Below, one piece after another: positions 45,937 through 54,730 of a stretch of DNA of 64,000 nt. The notes under the pieces were generated by a model. The model had not been told where the DNA came from and made no database searches. It saw only the letters and a list, made by a program, of their open reading frames with translations. The DNA lies in NCBI GenBank assembly GCA_963730305.1, contig CAVSRB010000004.1:714332-778331 (forward strand). The letters are read 5' to 3'. The translations under genes were made by a program, and so were the position numbers. The stretch's first letter is position 1, and every line of letters starts with the position of its first letter. The DNA is from CAMYMQ01 sp963730305 (lineage in GTDB: Bacteria; Pseudomonadota; Alphaproteobacteria; Bin65).

Positions 45937-46446
45937 ATGGACGGCGCCATGCCCGCCGACGACCCGATCCTGCTACGCACCGTCGAAAGGTTCCTGACCC
46001 AGGAGGCGCGGCTGATCGACGACCGCCGCTTCGAGGACTGGCTGGCGCTGTTCGATCCCGAGGGGCGCTACTGGGTGCCGATGGCGTGGCAGCAGGAGAG
46101 CGCCACCGAGCACGTGTCGATCATCTACGAGGACGTCGGCCTGCTGAAGATGCGGGTCACGCGCCTGCTCGATCCGCGGACGGCGTCCCAGCAGCCGCCG
46201 TCGCGCACCTGCCACCAGGTCACGAACACCGAGATCGAACAGGCCGGGCCGAACGACGGCGAGCTGCTCGCACGGTCGTCCTTCACGATGGTCGAGTACC
46301 GGCGGGACGATCAACGGCTGTTCGCCGGCTTCGTGCGCCATCACCTGCGCCGGACGGGGGACGGCCTTCGCATTCTCCTGAAGCGGGTCGACCTGCTGAA
46401 CTGCGACAGCGACCACGGCCACCTGCGCCTGGGCCCGCCGTTCTGA
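45937..46446 (+). CDS. Aromatic ring-hydroxylating dioxygenase, beta subunit
   Basis: A 169-residue SnoaL/NTF2-like subunit: ERFLTQEARLIDDRRFEDWL, LFDPEGRYWVPMAWQQ and IYEDVGLLKMRVTRLLDP are characteristic of BenB-like beta subunits. It supports assembly of the alpha3beta3 hexamer. It starts at ATG 45937 immediately after the alpha stop; ATG 45949 is a weaker alternative. The product ends with RLGPPF as in family members. Confidence 0.9.
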   Translation: MDGAMPADDPILLRTVERFLTQEARLIDDRRFEDWLALFDPEGRYWVPMAWQQESATEHVSIIYEDVGLLKMRVTRLLDPRTASQQPPSRTCHQVTNTEIEQAGPNDGELLARSSFTMVEYRRDDQRLFAGFVRHHLRRTGDGLRILLKRVDLLNCDSDHGHLRLGPPF

Positions 46447-46500
46447 ATGGCGCGCCCCGCCGCTGGGGCCGGCCGTCAAGTCACCCGGCACCCCCGCCGG

Positions 46501-46692
46501 CATCCTCGCGCATCATCGTCGCGGCCTTCCCGGCGATCATGATGGTCGGCGCGTTGGTGTTGGGCCGTCGATGACCGGCATGATCGAGGCGTCGGCGACG
46601 CGCAGGCCGTCGATGCCGCGGACGCGCAGCTGCGGATCGACCACCGCCATCGCGTCCACGCCCATGCGACAGGTGCCGACCGGACGGAACAC
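46501..46692 (-). pseudogene. Decayed 3' fragment of a GMC oxidoreductase
   Basis: This 192-base segment matches 47789-47981 (the 3' end of the intact GMC gene) with about 14 differences and one missing base by eye. On the minus strand it encodes VGTCRMGVDAMAVVDPQLRVRG, then GLRVADASIMPVI, with a frame break at the missing base near 46564. Only the C-terminal part is present and there is no start. Many differences are silent, which suggests an old paralogue rather than a recent copy. Confidence 0.8.
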
Positions 46693-46713
46693 GCGGCGGT
46701 GAGGGACGCCTGC

Positions 46714-47769
46714 CTATAACCGGTAGACCCGTCGCGCCGTCTCACTGAACAGTGCTTCCCTCTCCGCCTCGGTCCGCCCGGCCACCGCCTTCTCGAACGC
46801 CGCGTACAGCGTCGCCCAGCTCATCGACACCTTGTCGATCGGGAAGTTGGACGCGAGCATGCAGCGGTCGGCGCCGAAACTGTCGACCATGAAATCGACC
46901 AGCGGCGCCCAGGCCTCGGCAATCTCGTTTGCTTCCGGTGGCCGGGCTCGATGCTCCCAGCCCCAGCCCAGGATTGGCATGGCGAGGCCCGAGATCTTGA
47001 CCGTCACGTTGGGCCGTTCGGCCAGCCGGGCCATGCCATCCCGCCACGCCCCGGCGATTTGCTCCCGCGCGGCCGCGCTCTCGCCCTGTCCGCCAACGGG
47101 GCCGCCGAACGGGCCGCCGTAGGCCGTGGGCGTGCCGGCGTGGCACAGGATCACCGGCACGTCCGGGAAGTCGCGCGCGAGCGCCGTGACGTCGTCGAGT
47201 TGGTTGTGGTAGACGGTCGCATCGAAGCTCAGGTCGTGCTCGGCCAGCATCGCGTAGCCCGCGCGCCAGGCCGGGTCGCGCGCCAGCCCCTCGGTCTTGC
47301 AGCCGTTCATGACGCCCTTGGCGGGGTGATGGGTCAGCGTGTAGCGGATGCCGCGGAACTTCGGACTGGCCTCGAGGTGCGCCTTGAGCACCGAGTCCAC
47401 GTCGGCGCCGAGCGTCAGGTCGGCATAGCCGACGATGCCCTTGAGCAGGGGCGAACCGAGGCTCTCCAGCCAGCGCGTCTCGGCGACGGGGCCGAGCGGC
47501 CCCTTGCCCTTCCACTCGGCCTCGATATGGACGAAGCCGGCGACGTCCGCGCCGCCGGTGTCGGCCAGGTAGTCCGGCGGCAGGTAATCGGCGAGCAGGT
47601 GCTCCGGCGTACCGAAGAAGCGGATGGCGTCCTTCGGGAAGACCCGCCGCGCGAGCCAGTTCATGGTCGCCGGCCGCCGCCCGAACAACTTGGCCAGCGC
47701 GGAGGTCGCGCGCGGGGTGTTGCGCAGGTCCCACAGGTGGACATGGGGGTCGATGATCGGCCCGGTCAT
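46714..47769 (-). CDS. Amidohydrolase-family metal-dependent hydrolase
   Basis: A 351-residue TIM-barrel amidohydrolase (amidohydro_2). The N-terminal metal motif is IIDPHVHLWDLR; later metal-region motifs include VILCHAGTP and MLASNFPIDKV. Members hydrolyse lactones such as pyrone dicarboxylate or decarboxylate aromatic acids. Its ATG overlaps the GMC oxidoreductase stop (ATGA at 47766-47769), so the two are translationally coupled. It lies between the intact and the decayed GMC copies. The precise substrate is unknown. Confidence 0.85.
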   Translation of the reverse strand: MTGPIIDPHVHLWDLRNTPRATSALAKLFGRRPATMNWLARRVFPKDAIRFFGTPEHLLADYLPPDYLADTGGADVAGFVHIEAEWKGKGPLGPVAETRWLESLGSPLLKGIVGYADLTLGADVDSVLKAHLEASPKFRGIRYTLTHHPAKGVMNGCKTEGLARDPAWRAGYAMLAEHDLSFDATVYHNQLDDVTALARDFPDVPVILCHAGTPTAYGGPFGGPVGGQGESAAAREQIAGAWRDGMARLAERPNVTVKISGLAMPILGWGWEHRARPPEANEIAEAWAPLVDFMVDSFGADRCMLASNFPIDKVSMSWATLYAAFEKAVAGRTEAEREALFSETARRVYRL

Positions 47770-49403
47770 GGCGAATGGTTCCCACCAGCATCCTCGCGCA
47801 TCATCGTCGCGGCCTTTTCGGCGATCATGATGGTCGGCGCGTTGGTGTTGGAGCCGTTGATGACCGGCATGATCGAGGCGTCGGCGACGCGCAGGCCGTC
47901 GATGCCGCGGACGCGCAGGCGCGGGTCGACCACCGCCCTGTCGTCCACGCCCATCCGGCAGGTCCCGACCGGGTGGAACACCGTGTCGCCGGCGCCGCGG
48001 ATCCAGGCGTCGAGGGCGTCGTCGCTGTCCACGTCCGGGCCGGGGACGAGCTCCCGCTCGATATGCCTGGCGATCGCCGGCTGGGCGAAGACCTCGCGCA
48101 TCGCGCGGACGCCGGCGCGCATGGTCCGGCGGTCGTTCTCGGTCGCCAGGTAGTTGGCCAGGATGCGCGGCGGGGCGAAGGGATCACTCGACGCCAGCCA
48201 CAGGCGGCCGCGGCTCTCCGGGACCGTCTGGTGGACGCCGGCGTAGAAGCCGTGGCCGGAATCCGGCCCCGGCCGGGCGAAGGGCCAGTGCGTGACCGGC
48301 TTCAGCGCGGCCAGGAAGTTGAGCTGGATATCGGCCGCCGCCAGCTCGGGCCGGGTGCGGATGAAGCAGCCGGCCTGCAGCGGGAAGTTGGTGCCGAAGC
48401 CCTTGCCGAACAGCAGCGCCCCCAGCACGTTCCGCGCCGCGCGATCGATCCGTAGCTCGTCGTAGATGTCGACGGCGCCGGTGCAGCGCACCTGCATGCG
48501 CGCGACCAGGTGGTCGTGCAGGTTCTCGCCCACGCCCGGCAGGTCGTGGACCACGGGCACGCCGACCGCGCGCAGGTCGTCGGCCGGGCCGATGCCGGAC
48601 AGCAGCAGCAATTGCGGCGCATTGATGGAGCCGCCGGCCAGCACGACCTCCCGGTCCGCGTGGACGGCATGGCTCTGGCCCCGGCGCACGTAGCGCAGGC
48701 CGGTCGCCCGGCCGTGCTCGACGGCGATCTGGGTCGCGTGGCAGCGCGTCCGCACGGTCAGGTTGGGCCGGTCCATCGCCGGCTTGAGATAGGCCCGCGC
48801 GGTGGACAGGCGCTGGCCGCCGCGGATGGTGAAATGGTAGCGCCCGAAGCCTTCCCGCTCCGGCTCGTTGAAATCGCGCGTGACGGGAAATCCGGCCTGG
48901 CCGCCCGCCTCGATGACGGCGTCGTAGAGCGGCGCGTCGATCGACCCGCGCACCACGGTCAGCGGGCCGCCGGTGCCGTGATGCGGCGGCACGGCTTCGC
49001 CCGGGTCGGGCCGGTAGTCCTCCGACGCCATGAAGATGGGCAGCACGTCGTCCCAGCTCCAGCCGGTGCAGCCCATCTGGCTCCACGCGTCGTAGTCGAG
49101 CCGGTGGCCGCGGGTGTAGACCATGCCGTTGATCTGGTTCGACCCGCCCAGCACCTTGCCGCGCGGCCAGAACAGGCGGCGGCCGTCCAGGCCCGGCTCC
49201 GGCTCGGTTTGGTAACACCAGTTGTTGTATTTCTTGCGGAACAGGATGCCGGCCAGCATCGGCACGCGGTAGAGCGGCATCCAGTCCCGCCCGCCGGCCT
49301 CCAGCAGCAGCACCCGCACCGACGGATCCTCGGACAGTCGAGCCGCCAGAACACAGCCGGCGCTGCCCGCGCCGACGATGACGTAGTCGAACGTCTCGGT
49401 CAT
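47766..49403 (-). CDS. GMC-family FAD oxidoreductase (choline dehydrogenase-like)
   Basis: A 545-residue flavoenzyme oxidising an alcohol to aldehyde or ketone. FAD-binding IVGAGSAGCVLAARL, the GMC signature region RGKVLGGSNQINGMVY, and the C-terminal active-site histidine in VFHPVGTCRMGVDD are all present. It is full length. It sits 40 bases downstream of the gamma-resorcylate-decarboxylase-like gene and overlaps the amidohydrolase downstream. It probably handles an alcohol intermediate of the same pathway. Confidence 0.9.
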   Translation of the reverse strand: MTETFDYVIVGAGSAGCVLAARLSEDPSVRVLLLEAGGRDWMPLYRVPMLAGILFRKKYNNWCYQTEPEPGLDGRRLFWPRGKVLGGSNQINGMVYTRGHRLDYDAWSQMGCTGWSWDDVLPIFMASEDYRPDPGEAVPPHHGTGGPLTVVRGSIDAPLYDAVIEAGGQAGFPVTRDFNEPEREGFGRYHFTIRGGQRLSTARAYLKPAMDRPNLTVRTRCHATQIAVEHGRATGLRYVRRGQSHAVHADREVVLAGGSINAPQLLLLSGIGPADDLRAVGVPVVHDLPGVGENLHDHLVARMQVRCTGAVDIYDELRIDRAARNVLGALLFGKGFGTNFPLQAGCFIRTRPELAAADIQLNFLAALKPVTHWPFARPGPDSGHGFYAGVHQTVPESRGRLWLASSDPFAPPRILANYLATENDRRTMRAGVRAMREVFAQPAIARHIERELVPGPDVDSDDALDAWIRGAGDTVFHPVGTCRMGVDDRAVVDPRLRVRGIDGLRVADASIMPVINGSNTNAPTIMIAEKAATMMREDAGGNHSP

Positions 49404-49443
49404 CCGATGGATCCGTCGTGTCGCTGACGGCGCCGGTCGGCCT

Positions 49444-50427
49444 CTAGTCCAGGTCCAGCCCGAACAGCCTGATCGCGTTGTCCCGCCCGATCTTGCGCCG
49501 GTCGCTCTCGGCGATGGTCGTCGTCGCGTCGTACCATTCCGCGGCGTCGTCCATCCGCTCGAAGGGGTAGTCGGCGGAGAAATACATGCGGTCGGTGCCC
49601 ATCACCTCGACCGTGCAGCGGAACGCCGGGTCGTTGAAGAAGCCGCTGCAGGTGACGTGGAAGTGGTCGAGGAAATAGTCGCCCAGCGGCCGCTTGCCGC
49701 GGTAGCCGCGCGGCGAGAAGCGCATGCGGGCGTCGATGCGCCACAGGCCGAACGGGATGTTCTCGCCCAGGTGGCCGATCACGATCCTGAGGTTGGGGTA
49801 GTCGTCGAACATGCCCGAGCCGCACAGGCGCAGCGAGTGCAGCGCCGTCTCGGCGGCGAAGCCCCAGGGCGAGCTCATCAGCCACGGGTGGCCCTCGTAG
49901 TTCTGCGCCCGCGACGGGATCTGCATGCGCGGGTGCAGGTAGAAGGGCACGTCGAGCTCCGACACCGTCGCCCAGAAGCTGCGGTATTCGGGGATGTCGT
50001 AATAGATCGCCGTGTCGGGGTCGCCCTTCTGGGTGAAGCCGTTGACCATCGCGCCCTTGAAGCCGAGCTCCTTGACGCAGCGGGTCAGCTCGGCCGAGGC
50101 GGCGTCGGGGTCCTGCATCGGCAGGGCGGCGAGGCCGGCGTAGCGCTTGGGGTGCCGGGCGGCCGCGGCGGCCATCGTGTCGTTGGCCTTGCGCGCGACC
50201 TCGATCGCCCGGTCGGTGTCGAGGATGGCCTGGATGCCGGGCGCGTTGAGCGACAGCAGCGCGAACTCGATGCCCGTGCGGTCCATCGCCTCGAGCCGCA
50301 TGGTGTCGACGTCGAGAATCTCCTTCTGGAAGGTGGTGTAGTCGCCGGACTCGCCGGCGAAGGGTTTGGTGTCGCCCAGCGTCTCCTCGATCGCCATATG
50401 CTCCTCGAACGCGATCTTGCCTTGCAT
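49444..50427 (-). CDS. Amidohydrolase, gamma-resorcylate decarboxylase-like
   Basis: A 327-residue zinc-dependent decarboxylase or hydrolase. The start MQGKIAFEEHMAI matches gamma-resorcylate decarboxylases, with zinc ligands Glu8 and His10. DVPFYLHPR gives the barrel histidine and MYFSADYPFE the catalytic aspartate. Long stretches (LSLNAPGIQAILD, LGFKGAMVNGF, RKIGRDNAIRLFGLD) also follow that family. The reaction would be reversible decarboxylation of a dihydroxybenzoate. It leads a minus-strand unit with the GMC and second amidohydrolase genes. Family assignment is strong; the exact substrate is inferred. Confidence 0.87.
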   Translation of the reverse strand: MQGKIAFEEHMAIEETLGDTKPFAGESGDYTTFQKEILDVDTMRLEAMDRTGIEFALLSLNAPGIQAILDTDRAIEVARKANDTMAAAAARHPKRYAGLAALPMQDPDAASAELTRCVKELGFKGAMVNGFTQKGDPDTAIYYDIPEYRSFWATVSELDVPFYLHPRMQIPSRAQNYEGHPWLMSSPWGFAAETALHSLRLCGSGMFDDYPNLRIVIGHLGENIPFGLWRIDARMRFSPRGYRGKRPLGDYFLDHFHVTCSGFFNDPAFRCTVEVMGTDRMYFSADYPFERMDDAAEWYDATTTIAESDRRKIGRDNAIRLFGLDLD

Positions 50428-50610
50428 TGTCGTCTCCTCCCGGATCCTGGTGTCGATGCGGCGATGGTACAGGTCGGCGCGAGCCGATCAAACGATCGAA
50501 ATGCCGGCCACACCGCAACACGTTTCCGCAACACTTCGTGGTAATATCGGCGTGCAAGGGCACAGGCGGGCGATCGGGCGCCGCGACCGGCCCGGCAGGA
50601 GGAAAAACGC

Positions 50611-51060
50611 ATGATACCCAAGATGCTTCGCCGCTTCGCCACCCCGCTGGCCGCCGCCGTGGTCGGCGGCTTCGCGCTCGCCGCTCCCGCACTGGTCGCG
50701 CCGGCGCTGTTCGCCGGGCCCGCCCATGCCGATCCGCCCAAGTGGGCCGGGCTCTACTACGAGCCGCGCACCGGCAAGTCGGGGACGGCGCGGCCCTACG
50801 ACACCCGGCGCGAGGCGCGACGGGAGGCTTACAACGCCGCGCTCTCCCACGGCATCAAGCCCAAGCGCTACCGCGGTTGGGCGCGCCAGGTCCGCGGCGG
50901 CTGCATCGTCGTGTTCAAGGAGCTCGACGCCTTCCATTGGGGCGCGGCGATCCACCGCAACAAGGACGTCGCCCGCCGGCTGGCGCAGCGCCGCTGCGAG
51001 CGCCGCGGCCGCTACCGCTGCCGGGTGCACGCCTCGGTGTGCAGCGCGCGCGGCTTCTGA
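50611..51060 (+). CDS. Secreted basic Cys-containing protein, DUF4189-like
   Basis: A 149-residue protein with a long signal peptide (about 1-41, ending near AGPAHA). The mature chain is strongly basic and contains the pattern GGCIVVFKELDAFHWGAAIH followed by RRLAQRRCERRG and VHASVCS. Spaced cysteines and a GC/A-x2-C ending resemble DUF4189 proteins, which have disulfide-linked small folds in the periplasm. AGGAGG lies eight bases before the ATG. The function is unknown. Confidence 0.65.
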   Translation: MIPKMLRRFATPLAAAVVGGFALAAPALVAPALFAGPAHADPPKWAGLYYEPRTGKSGTARPYDTRREARREAYNAALSHGIKPKRYRGWARQVRGGCIVVFKELDAFHWGAAIHRNKDVARRLAQRRCERRGRYRCRVHASVCSARGF

Positions 51061-51084
51061 TCGAGCGCGGCCGGGGGCGGGACC

Positions 51085-51132
51085 GGGCCGCCAGCTCAGG
51101 GCCGCCAGCTTGGGGGCCGCCAGCTTAGGGGC
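51085..51132 (+). repeat. Three short direct repeats after the diguanylate cyclase
   Basis: Three near-identical copies of GGGCCGCCAGCT (at 51085, 51099 and 51115), 14 to 16 bases apart, between the ends of two convergent genes. The cause may be replication slippage; no function is suggested. Confidence 0.6.
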
Positions 51133-51138
51133 GGACGG

Positions 51139-52302
51139 TCAGGCCGCTTTGGCGACGCGCGGCCGGCGCTTGCGCCTGCCGCGGATCGGCTTGAGCCCCT
51201 TGTCCACGGTGGCGACCTGGTTGCGGCCACCGTTCTTGGCCTGGTAGAGCGCCCGGTCGGCGTCGCGGATCGCGCCCTCCAGCGAGGTGCGGACGCCCGG
51301 CACGGGGGCGTAGCCGATGCTGACGGTCACCGGGATGGTGCCCGCCGAGGTCATCAGCGGGCTCGCGGCCGAGACGGTGCGCAGCCGCTCGGCGACCTCG
51401 CGGGCCATCTCGGCCGTGGTCTCGGGCAAGAGGGCGATGAATTCCTCGCCGCCGATGCGGCCGAGGTGGTCGATCTCGCGCAGGGCACGGCGCCAGCGCG
51501 CGACCATGCCGCACAGCACCTCGTCGCCGACGCTGTGGCCGTAGGTGTCGTTGACCTGTTTGAAATAGTCGATGTCGATCATCAGGATCGCCATACCGCG
51601 GCCCCGGCCGTGGCGATGGTGGCGGGCGACCTCGCGGTCGAAGTCGGCCTGGAGCTGCCGGCGATTGGCGATTCCGGTGAGCGGATCAGTGGTGGCGAGG
51701 CGGGTCAGCGACCAGTGCTCGTGGAACAGCTCGCGTTCGCGCAAGGTGTCGACCCGGGCCAGGATGATCGCGATCATCGCCGCGCCGAGCTGCATGACGC
51801 CGGAGCCGATGGCGATGCCCGCGTCGGGCAGACCGGGCAGGGTCCAACCGGCGGCGAGCGCGCCGAACACGATGGCGCTCGGGATCGTCGCGGCGAGCAC
51901 GACCAGCGGCACCGACACGCCGCCGTAGGGCCCGATGAAGGCGACCGCCAGGATCACGATGACCAGGCCGCCGTCGATCATCTCGTAGCCGTGGGCGAGC
52001 TGCAGGCCAATGACGGTGATCGCGATCGACGCCCACACGATGCCGCCGACATAGACGGGGACGGTCCACCAGCGGACGCCCGGATGCCGGGTCATCAGCA
52101 CGAAGAAGCCGGCATAGGCGATCGTGGTGGCGAGGCGCATCGGCAGGGTGTCGAGGAAATGGGCGCGGTCGATGATCGCGTCCCAGCCCCAGAACAGCGC
52201 GAACAGCACCGCCCCGGCGAGGAAGGTGTGCCGGATGTAGGGCAGCGTGTCCGCCCAGCTTCGAGCGGTCAGGTAGGGCCGGCGCTTCCTGATGATGTGC
52301 AT
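51139..52302 (-). CDS. Membrane diguanylate cyclase (GGDEF)
   Basis: About 387 residues. Six hydrophobic segments (about 25-190) form a membrane sensor region without a recognised extracellular loop. The GGDEF domain (about 205-365) has DPLTGIANRRQL, DIDYFKQVNDTYGHSVGDE and the active-site GGEEF in RIGGEEFIALL. It makes cyclic di-GMP from two GTP. No RxxD inhibitory site is seen directly before the GGEEF. The tail is Lys/Arg-rich (GRRKRRPRVAKAA). Start ATG 52302 or GTG 52308; neither has a strong binding site. Confidence 0.88.
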   Translation of the reverse strand: MHIIRKRRPYLTARSWADTLPYIRHTFLAGAVLFALFWGWDAIIDRAHFLDTLPMRLATTIAYAGFFVLMTRHPGVRWWTVPVYVGGIVWASIAITVIGLQLAHGYEMIDGGLVIVILAVAFIGPYGGVSVPLVVLAATIPSAIVFGALAAGWTLPGLPDAGIAIGSGVMQLGAAMIAIILARVDTLRERELFHEHWSLTRLATTDPLTGIANRRQLQADFDREVARHHRHGRGRGMAILMIDIDYFKQVNDTYGHSVGDEVLCGMVARWRRALREIDHLGRIGGEEFIALLPETTAEMAREVAERLRTVSAASPLMTSAGTIPVTVSIGYAPVPGVRTSLEGAIRDADRALYQAKNGGRNQVATVDKGLKPIRGRRKRRPRVAKAA

Positions 52303-52548
52303 ACGCACGCCCGTGCGGGAGCCAAGTTGCCGCAGGGTCTCGGCGTCCGGACGGGCGCCTTCCCTCGCGGCTCGAACTTCCCATAAGCGCGCTTAAGGGT
52401 TGGTTAACATCGGGTTTCCTCGGCAGCCGAGCGCGCTTCGAGCCGCGCAGCGGTCAAGGCGCGGTGCGGCCAGCGCCGACAGCGGGCTGGCCGGTGTGCC
52501 CGCGTCTACCGCTGTTCGTCCTTCTTCTTCTGCTTCCGCGGGGCCGCC

Positions 52549-53829
52549 TTACGCGGCTGCGTCCGACGGTGGACCCTGGGCTGTGACCCGTCGCTGCACG
52601 CGCGGCTGGACCCGTCGCTGCACGCGCGGCTGGACCCTTCGCTGCACGCGCGGCTGGACCCGTCGCTGCACGCGTGGCTGGACCCGTCGCTGCACGCGTG
52701 GCTGGACCCGTCGCTGCACGCGCGGCTGGACCCGTCGCTGCACGCGCGGCTGGACCCGTCGCTGCACGCGCGGCTGGACCCTTCGCTGCACGCGCGGCTG
52801 GACCTTTCGTTGCACCCGCGGTTGAACCCGTCGCTGCACGCGCGGCTGGACCTTTCGCTGCACGCGCGGCTGTACGCGGCGCTGTACGCGCGGTTGGACC
52901 CTTTGTTGTACCCGCGGCTGGACCCGGCGTTGTATCCGCGGTTGCACGCGCCGCTGGGTTCGCGGGACCGTCTGCGGCTGGGTCGCCCGGACGCGGCGCT
53001 GGCCGCGCGTGCGCGGCGGCTTGCGGAAGGCCCGGCGCGGCGGCCGCAAGGCGGCGTTGCGCCTGACCCGTGGCCGGAACACGCCGACCACGTTGCCGCG
53101 GGTGGCGGTCCGCAGCGCGGCCGGGTTGTTGACCCGCCGGACCCGCCGGACCGGCACCGGTCGGCCGAAGCGACGGGCGACCACGACAGGCGCCGGGCCG
53201 CGGTTGTAGACGCGGCCGTTGCGTTGCCGGAACCGGGTGGCGTTGCGGGTCGATCGCAGCAGGCTGCGGTTGCGCGACCGCGGGAAGGCGTAGCGGTCGA
53301 GCCGGCGGCCGAGGAACAGGCGGCCGGGTACGAAGACCCAGTATAGGTCATAGGCGTCGTCGAGCATGTCGATGCCGCCCCAGACCAGGCCGGCATCGGT
53401 ATAGCCGACCCCCGGCGGCAGCGGGGCCCAGCCGACATAGGCGTCGCCCTGGCGCCAGGTCACCCAGCCCGGTCCCCAGACCGTGCCGGGCACCCAGATC
53501 CAGCCATACTGGCTGTCGTAGGACCAGCGGCCGTAGTGGTAGGTCGCCCAGCCCCAATCCTCGTTCGACTGCCAGTACCAGCCGTATTCGTCGGTCCAGA
53601 TCCAGCGGCCGTGGAGGTAGGGGCGCCAGTTGGCGGCGACCCGGGTCGGGTACCAGACCCAGCCCCAGCGGGCGTGGTTGACCCACTGGCCGTAGGGGCT
53701 GAGCCGGTCGTAGAAATAGCCGATGCTGACCACTTCCTGCGCCTTGGCGGACGGCGCGGCAAGCGGCGTGCTCAGGGCCGCGGTGACGGCGATCATCGCC
53801 GCCAGGAGGGCCCGGCGTAGAGGTCTCAT
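52549..53829 (-). CDS. DUF6600-type secreted protein with octapeptide-repeat tail
   Basis: 426 residues in the annotated frame. After a signal peptide (about 1-30) the Trp/Tyr-rich domain (about 31-170) matches DUF6600: YGQWVNHARWGWVWYPT, RWIWTDEYGWYWQSNEDW, WATYHYGRWSYD and VGWAPLPPG. The rest is basic, ending in about 15 copies of RRVQPRVQ. Near 52584 one extra base (GTCACAG instead of GTCCAG) shifts the frame and gives TAQGPPSDAAA. The adjacent frame continues the repeat naturally as RVHRRTQPRKAAPRKQKKK to a stop at 52506, so the true end is probably 52506. A cell-surface role is likely; the repeat may bind nucleic acid or wall polymer (inference). Confidence 0.82.
   Translation of the reverse strand: MRPLRRALLAAMIAVTAALSTPLAAPSAKAQEVVSIGYFYDRLSPYGQWVNHARWGWVWYPTRVAANWRPYLHGRWIWTDEYGWYWQSNEDWGWATYHYGRWSYDSQYGWIWVPGTVWGPGWVTWRQGDAYVGWAPLPPGVGYTDAGLVWGGIDMLDDAYDLYWVFVPGRLFLGRRLDRYAFPRSRNRSLLRSTRNATRFRQRNGRVYNRGPAPVVVARRFGRPVPVRRVRRVNNPAALRTATRGNVVGVFRPRVRRNAALRPPRRAFRKPPRTRGQRRVRATQPQTVPRTQRRVQPRIQRRVQPRVQQRVQPRVQRRVQPRVQRKVQPRVQRRVQPRVQRKVQPRVQRRVQPRVQRRVQPRVQRRVQPRVQRRVQPRVQRRVQPRVQRRVQPRVQRRVQPRVQRRVQPRVQRRVTAQGPPSDAAA
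52585..52955 (+). repeat. 24-bp tandem repeat encoding RRVQPRVQ
   Basis: About 15 tandem units of 24 bases, for example GCACGCGCGGCTGGACCCGT on the plus strand, inside the 3' part of the DUF6600 gene. The period is a multiple of three, so copy-number change keeps the reading frame. Units differ at a few positions (CCT/TTT, GTGG/GCGG), suggesting expansion by slippage and drift. Confidence 0.9.
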
Positions 53830-53965
53830 GTCGTTACTCCCATCGCGTTCGCGTCGCGAATGGCCGGTCGCGCCGCGGGGCGGACGCCGGCCGTTATTAT
53901 CAGGTTAACGACGGGTAAACCGATCTCCGTCGCGGCGTTTTGACCTGTCTCAAGGTCCGCCGGCG

Positions 53966-54700
53966 CTATTCCGGAATGTCGGCGAAGGTGCCGGTGGCGG
54001 GGTCGAGCCAGTGCAGCGCCCCCTCGGCGATCGAGAACCAGGCGCCGTGCAGGGTGAGGCGCCCGGCGTCGACCGCCTCGGCGACGAAGGGAAAGGTCAC
54101 GAGGTTGGCCAGCGAGCGCTGGACGACCTTGTGTTCGGCGGCCTGCTGGAGGGCGGCGGGCAACTCCGAGCCCGCCTGCGTCTTGAGGCCGGCGCAGATG
54201 TCGGTGAGCAGCGCGACCCAGGGGCCGATGAAGCGGCCGACCGGTTTCTTCTCGGCGGCCTCGAAGGCCGCCATGACGCCGCCGCACAGGCCGTGGCCGA
54301 GCACGACGATGTTGGCGACGCCGAGTCCGGTCACGGCGAACTCGATCGCGGCCGAGGTGCCGTGATAGGTGCCGGCCGCCTCGCACGGCGGGACCACGGC
54401 GCCGACGTTGCGGACGACGAACAGCTCGCCCGGGCCGGCGGCGAAGATGGTCGCCGGGTCGACCCGGCTGTCGGCGCAGCCGATCACCATCGTGGTCGGG
54501 GCCTGGCCATCGGCCAGCGCGCGATACTGGTCGGCCTGGTCGGCGAAGGCGCCGGCGCGGAAGCGGCGATAGCCGTCGAGGAGGTCGCTGGGAATATCCA
54601 AACCGGTGCTGCTCCGTGTGTTGATCGAGGCGGCGCGGCGGGCGAATTTCCCCGCCGCGGTTGATTTCGCTTCCGCCGCGCTCAAGGTCAGACCCTTCAT
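53966..54700 (-). CDS. Beta-carbonic anhydrase
   Basis: A 244-residue beta-class enzyme. The zinc ligands are the cysteine in GCADSRVDPATIF and the His/Cys of VVLGHGLCGGV; the catalytic Asp-Arg dyad is in CADSR. It interconverts carbon dioxide and bicarbonate in the cytoplasm. The N-terminal 35 residues are a polar extension (GLTLSAAEAKSTAAGKFARR) not needed for the fold. The start at 54700 lies 30 bases from the divergent slyD start, so the two genes share a short promoter region. Confidence 0.92.
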   Translation of the reverse strand: MKGLTLSAAEAKSTAAGKFARRAASINTRSSTGLDIPSDLLDGYRRFRAGAFADQADQYRALADGQAPTTMVIGCADSRVDPATIFAAGPGELFVVRNVGAVVPPCEAAGTYHGTSAAIEFAVTGLGVANIVVLGHGLCGGVMAAFEAAEKKPVGRFIGPWVALLTDICAGLKTQAGSELPAALQQAAEHKVVQRSLANLVTFPFVAEAVDAGRLTLHGAWFSIAEGALHWLDPATGTFADIPE

Positions 54701-54730
54701 GCGTGATCAGGGAAGCGACTGGAGAGAAAG

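Noticed and set aside
52585..52955. Regular repeats that could suggest a CRISPR array
   Set aside because: The 24-base units are contiguous with no unique spacers, keep a codon period and encode a protein repeat; no cas gene is near.
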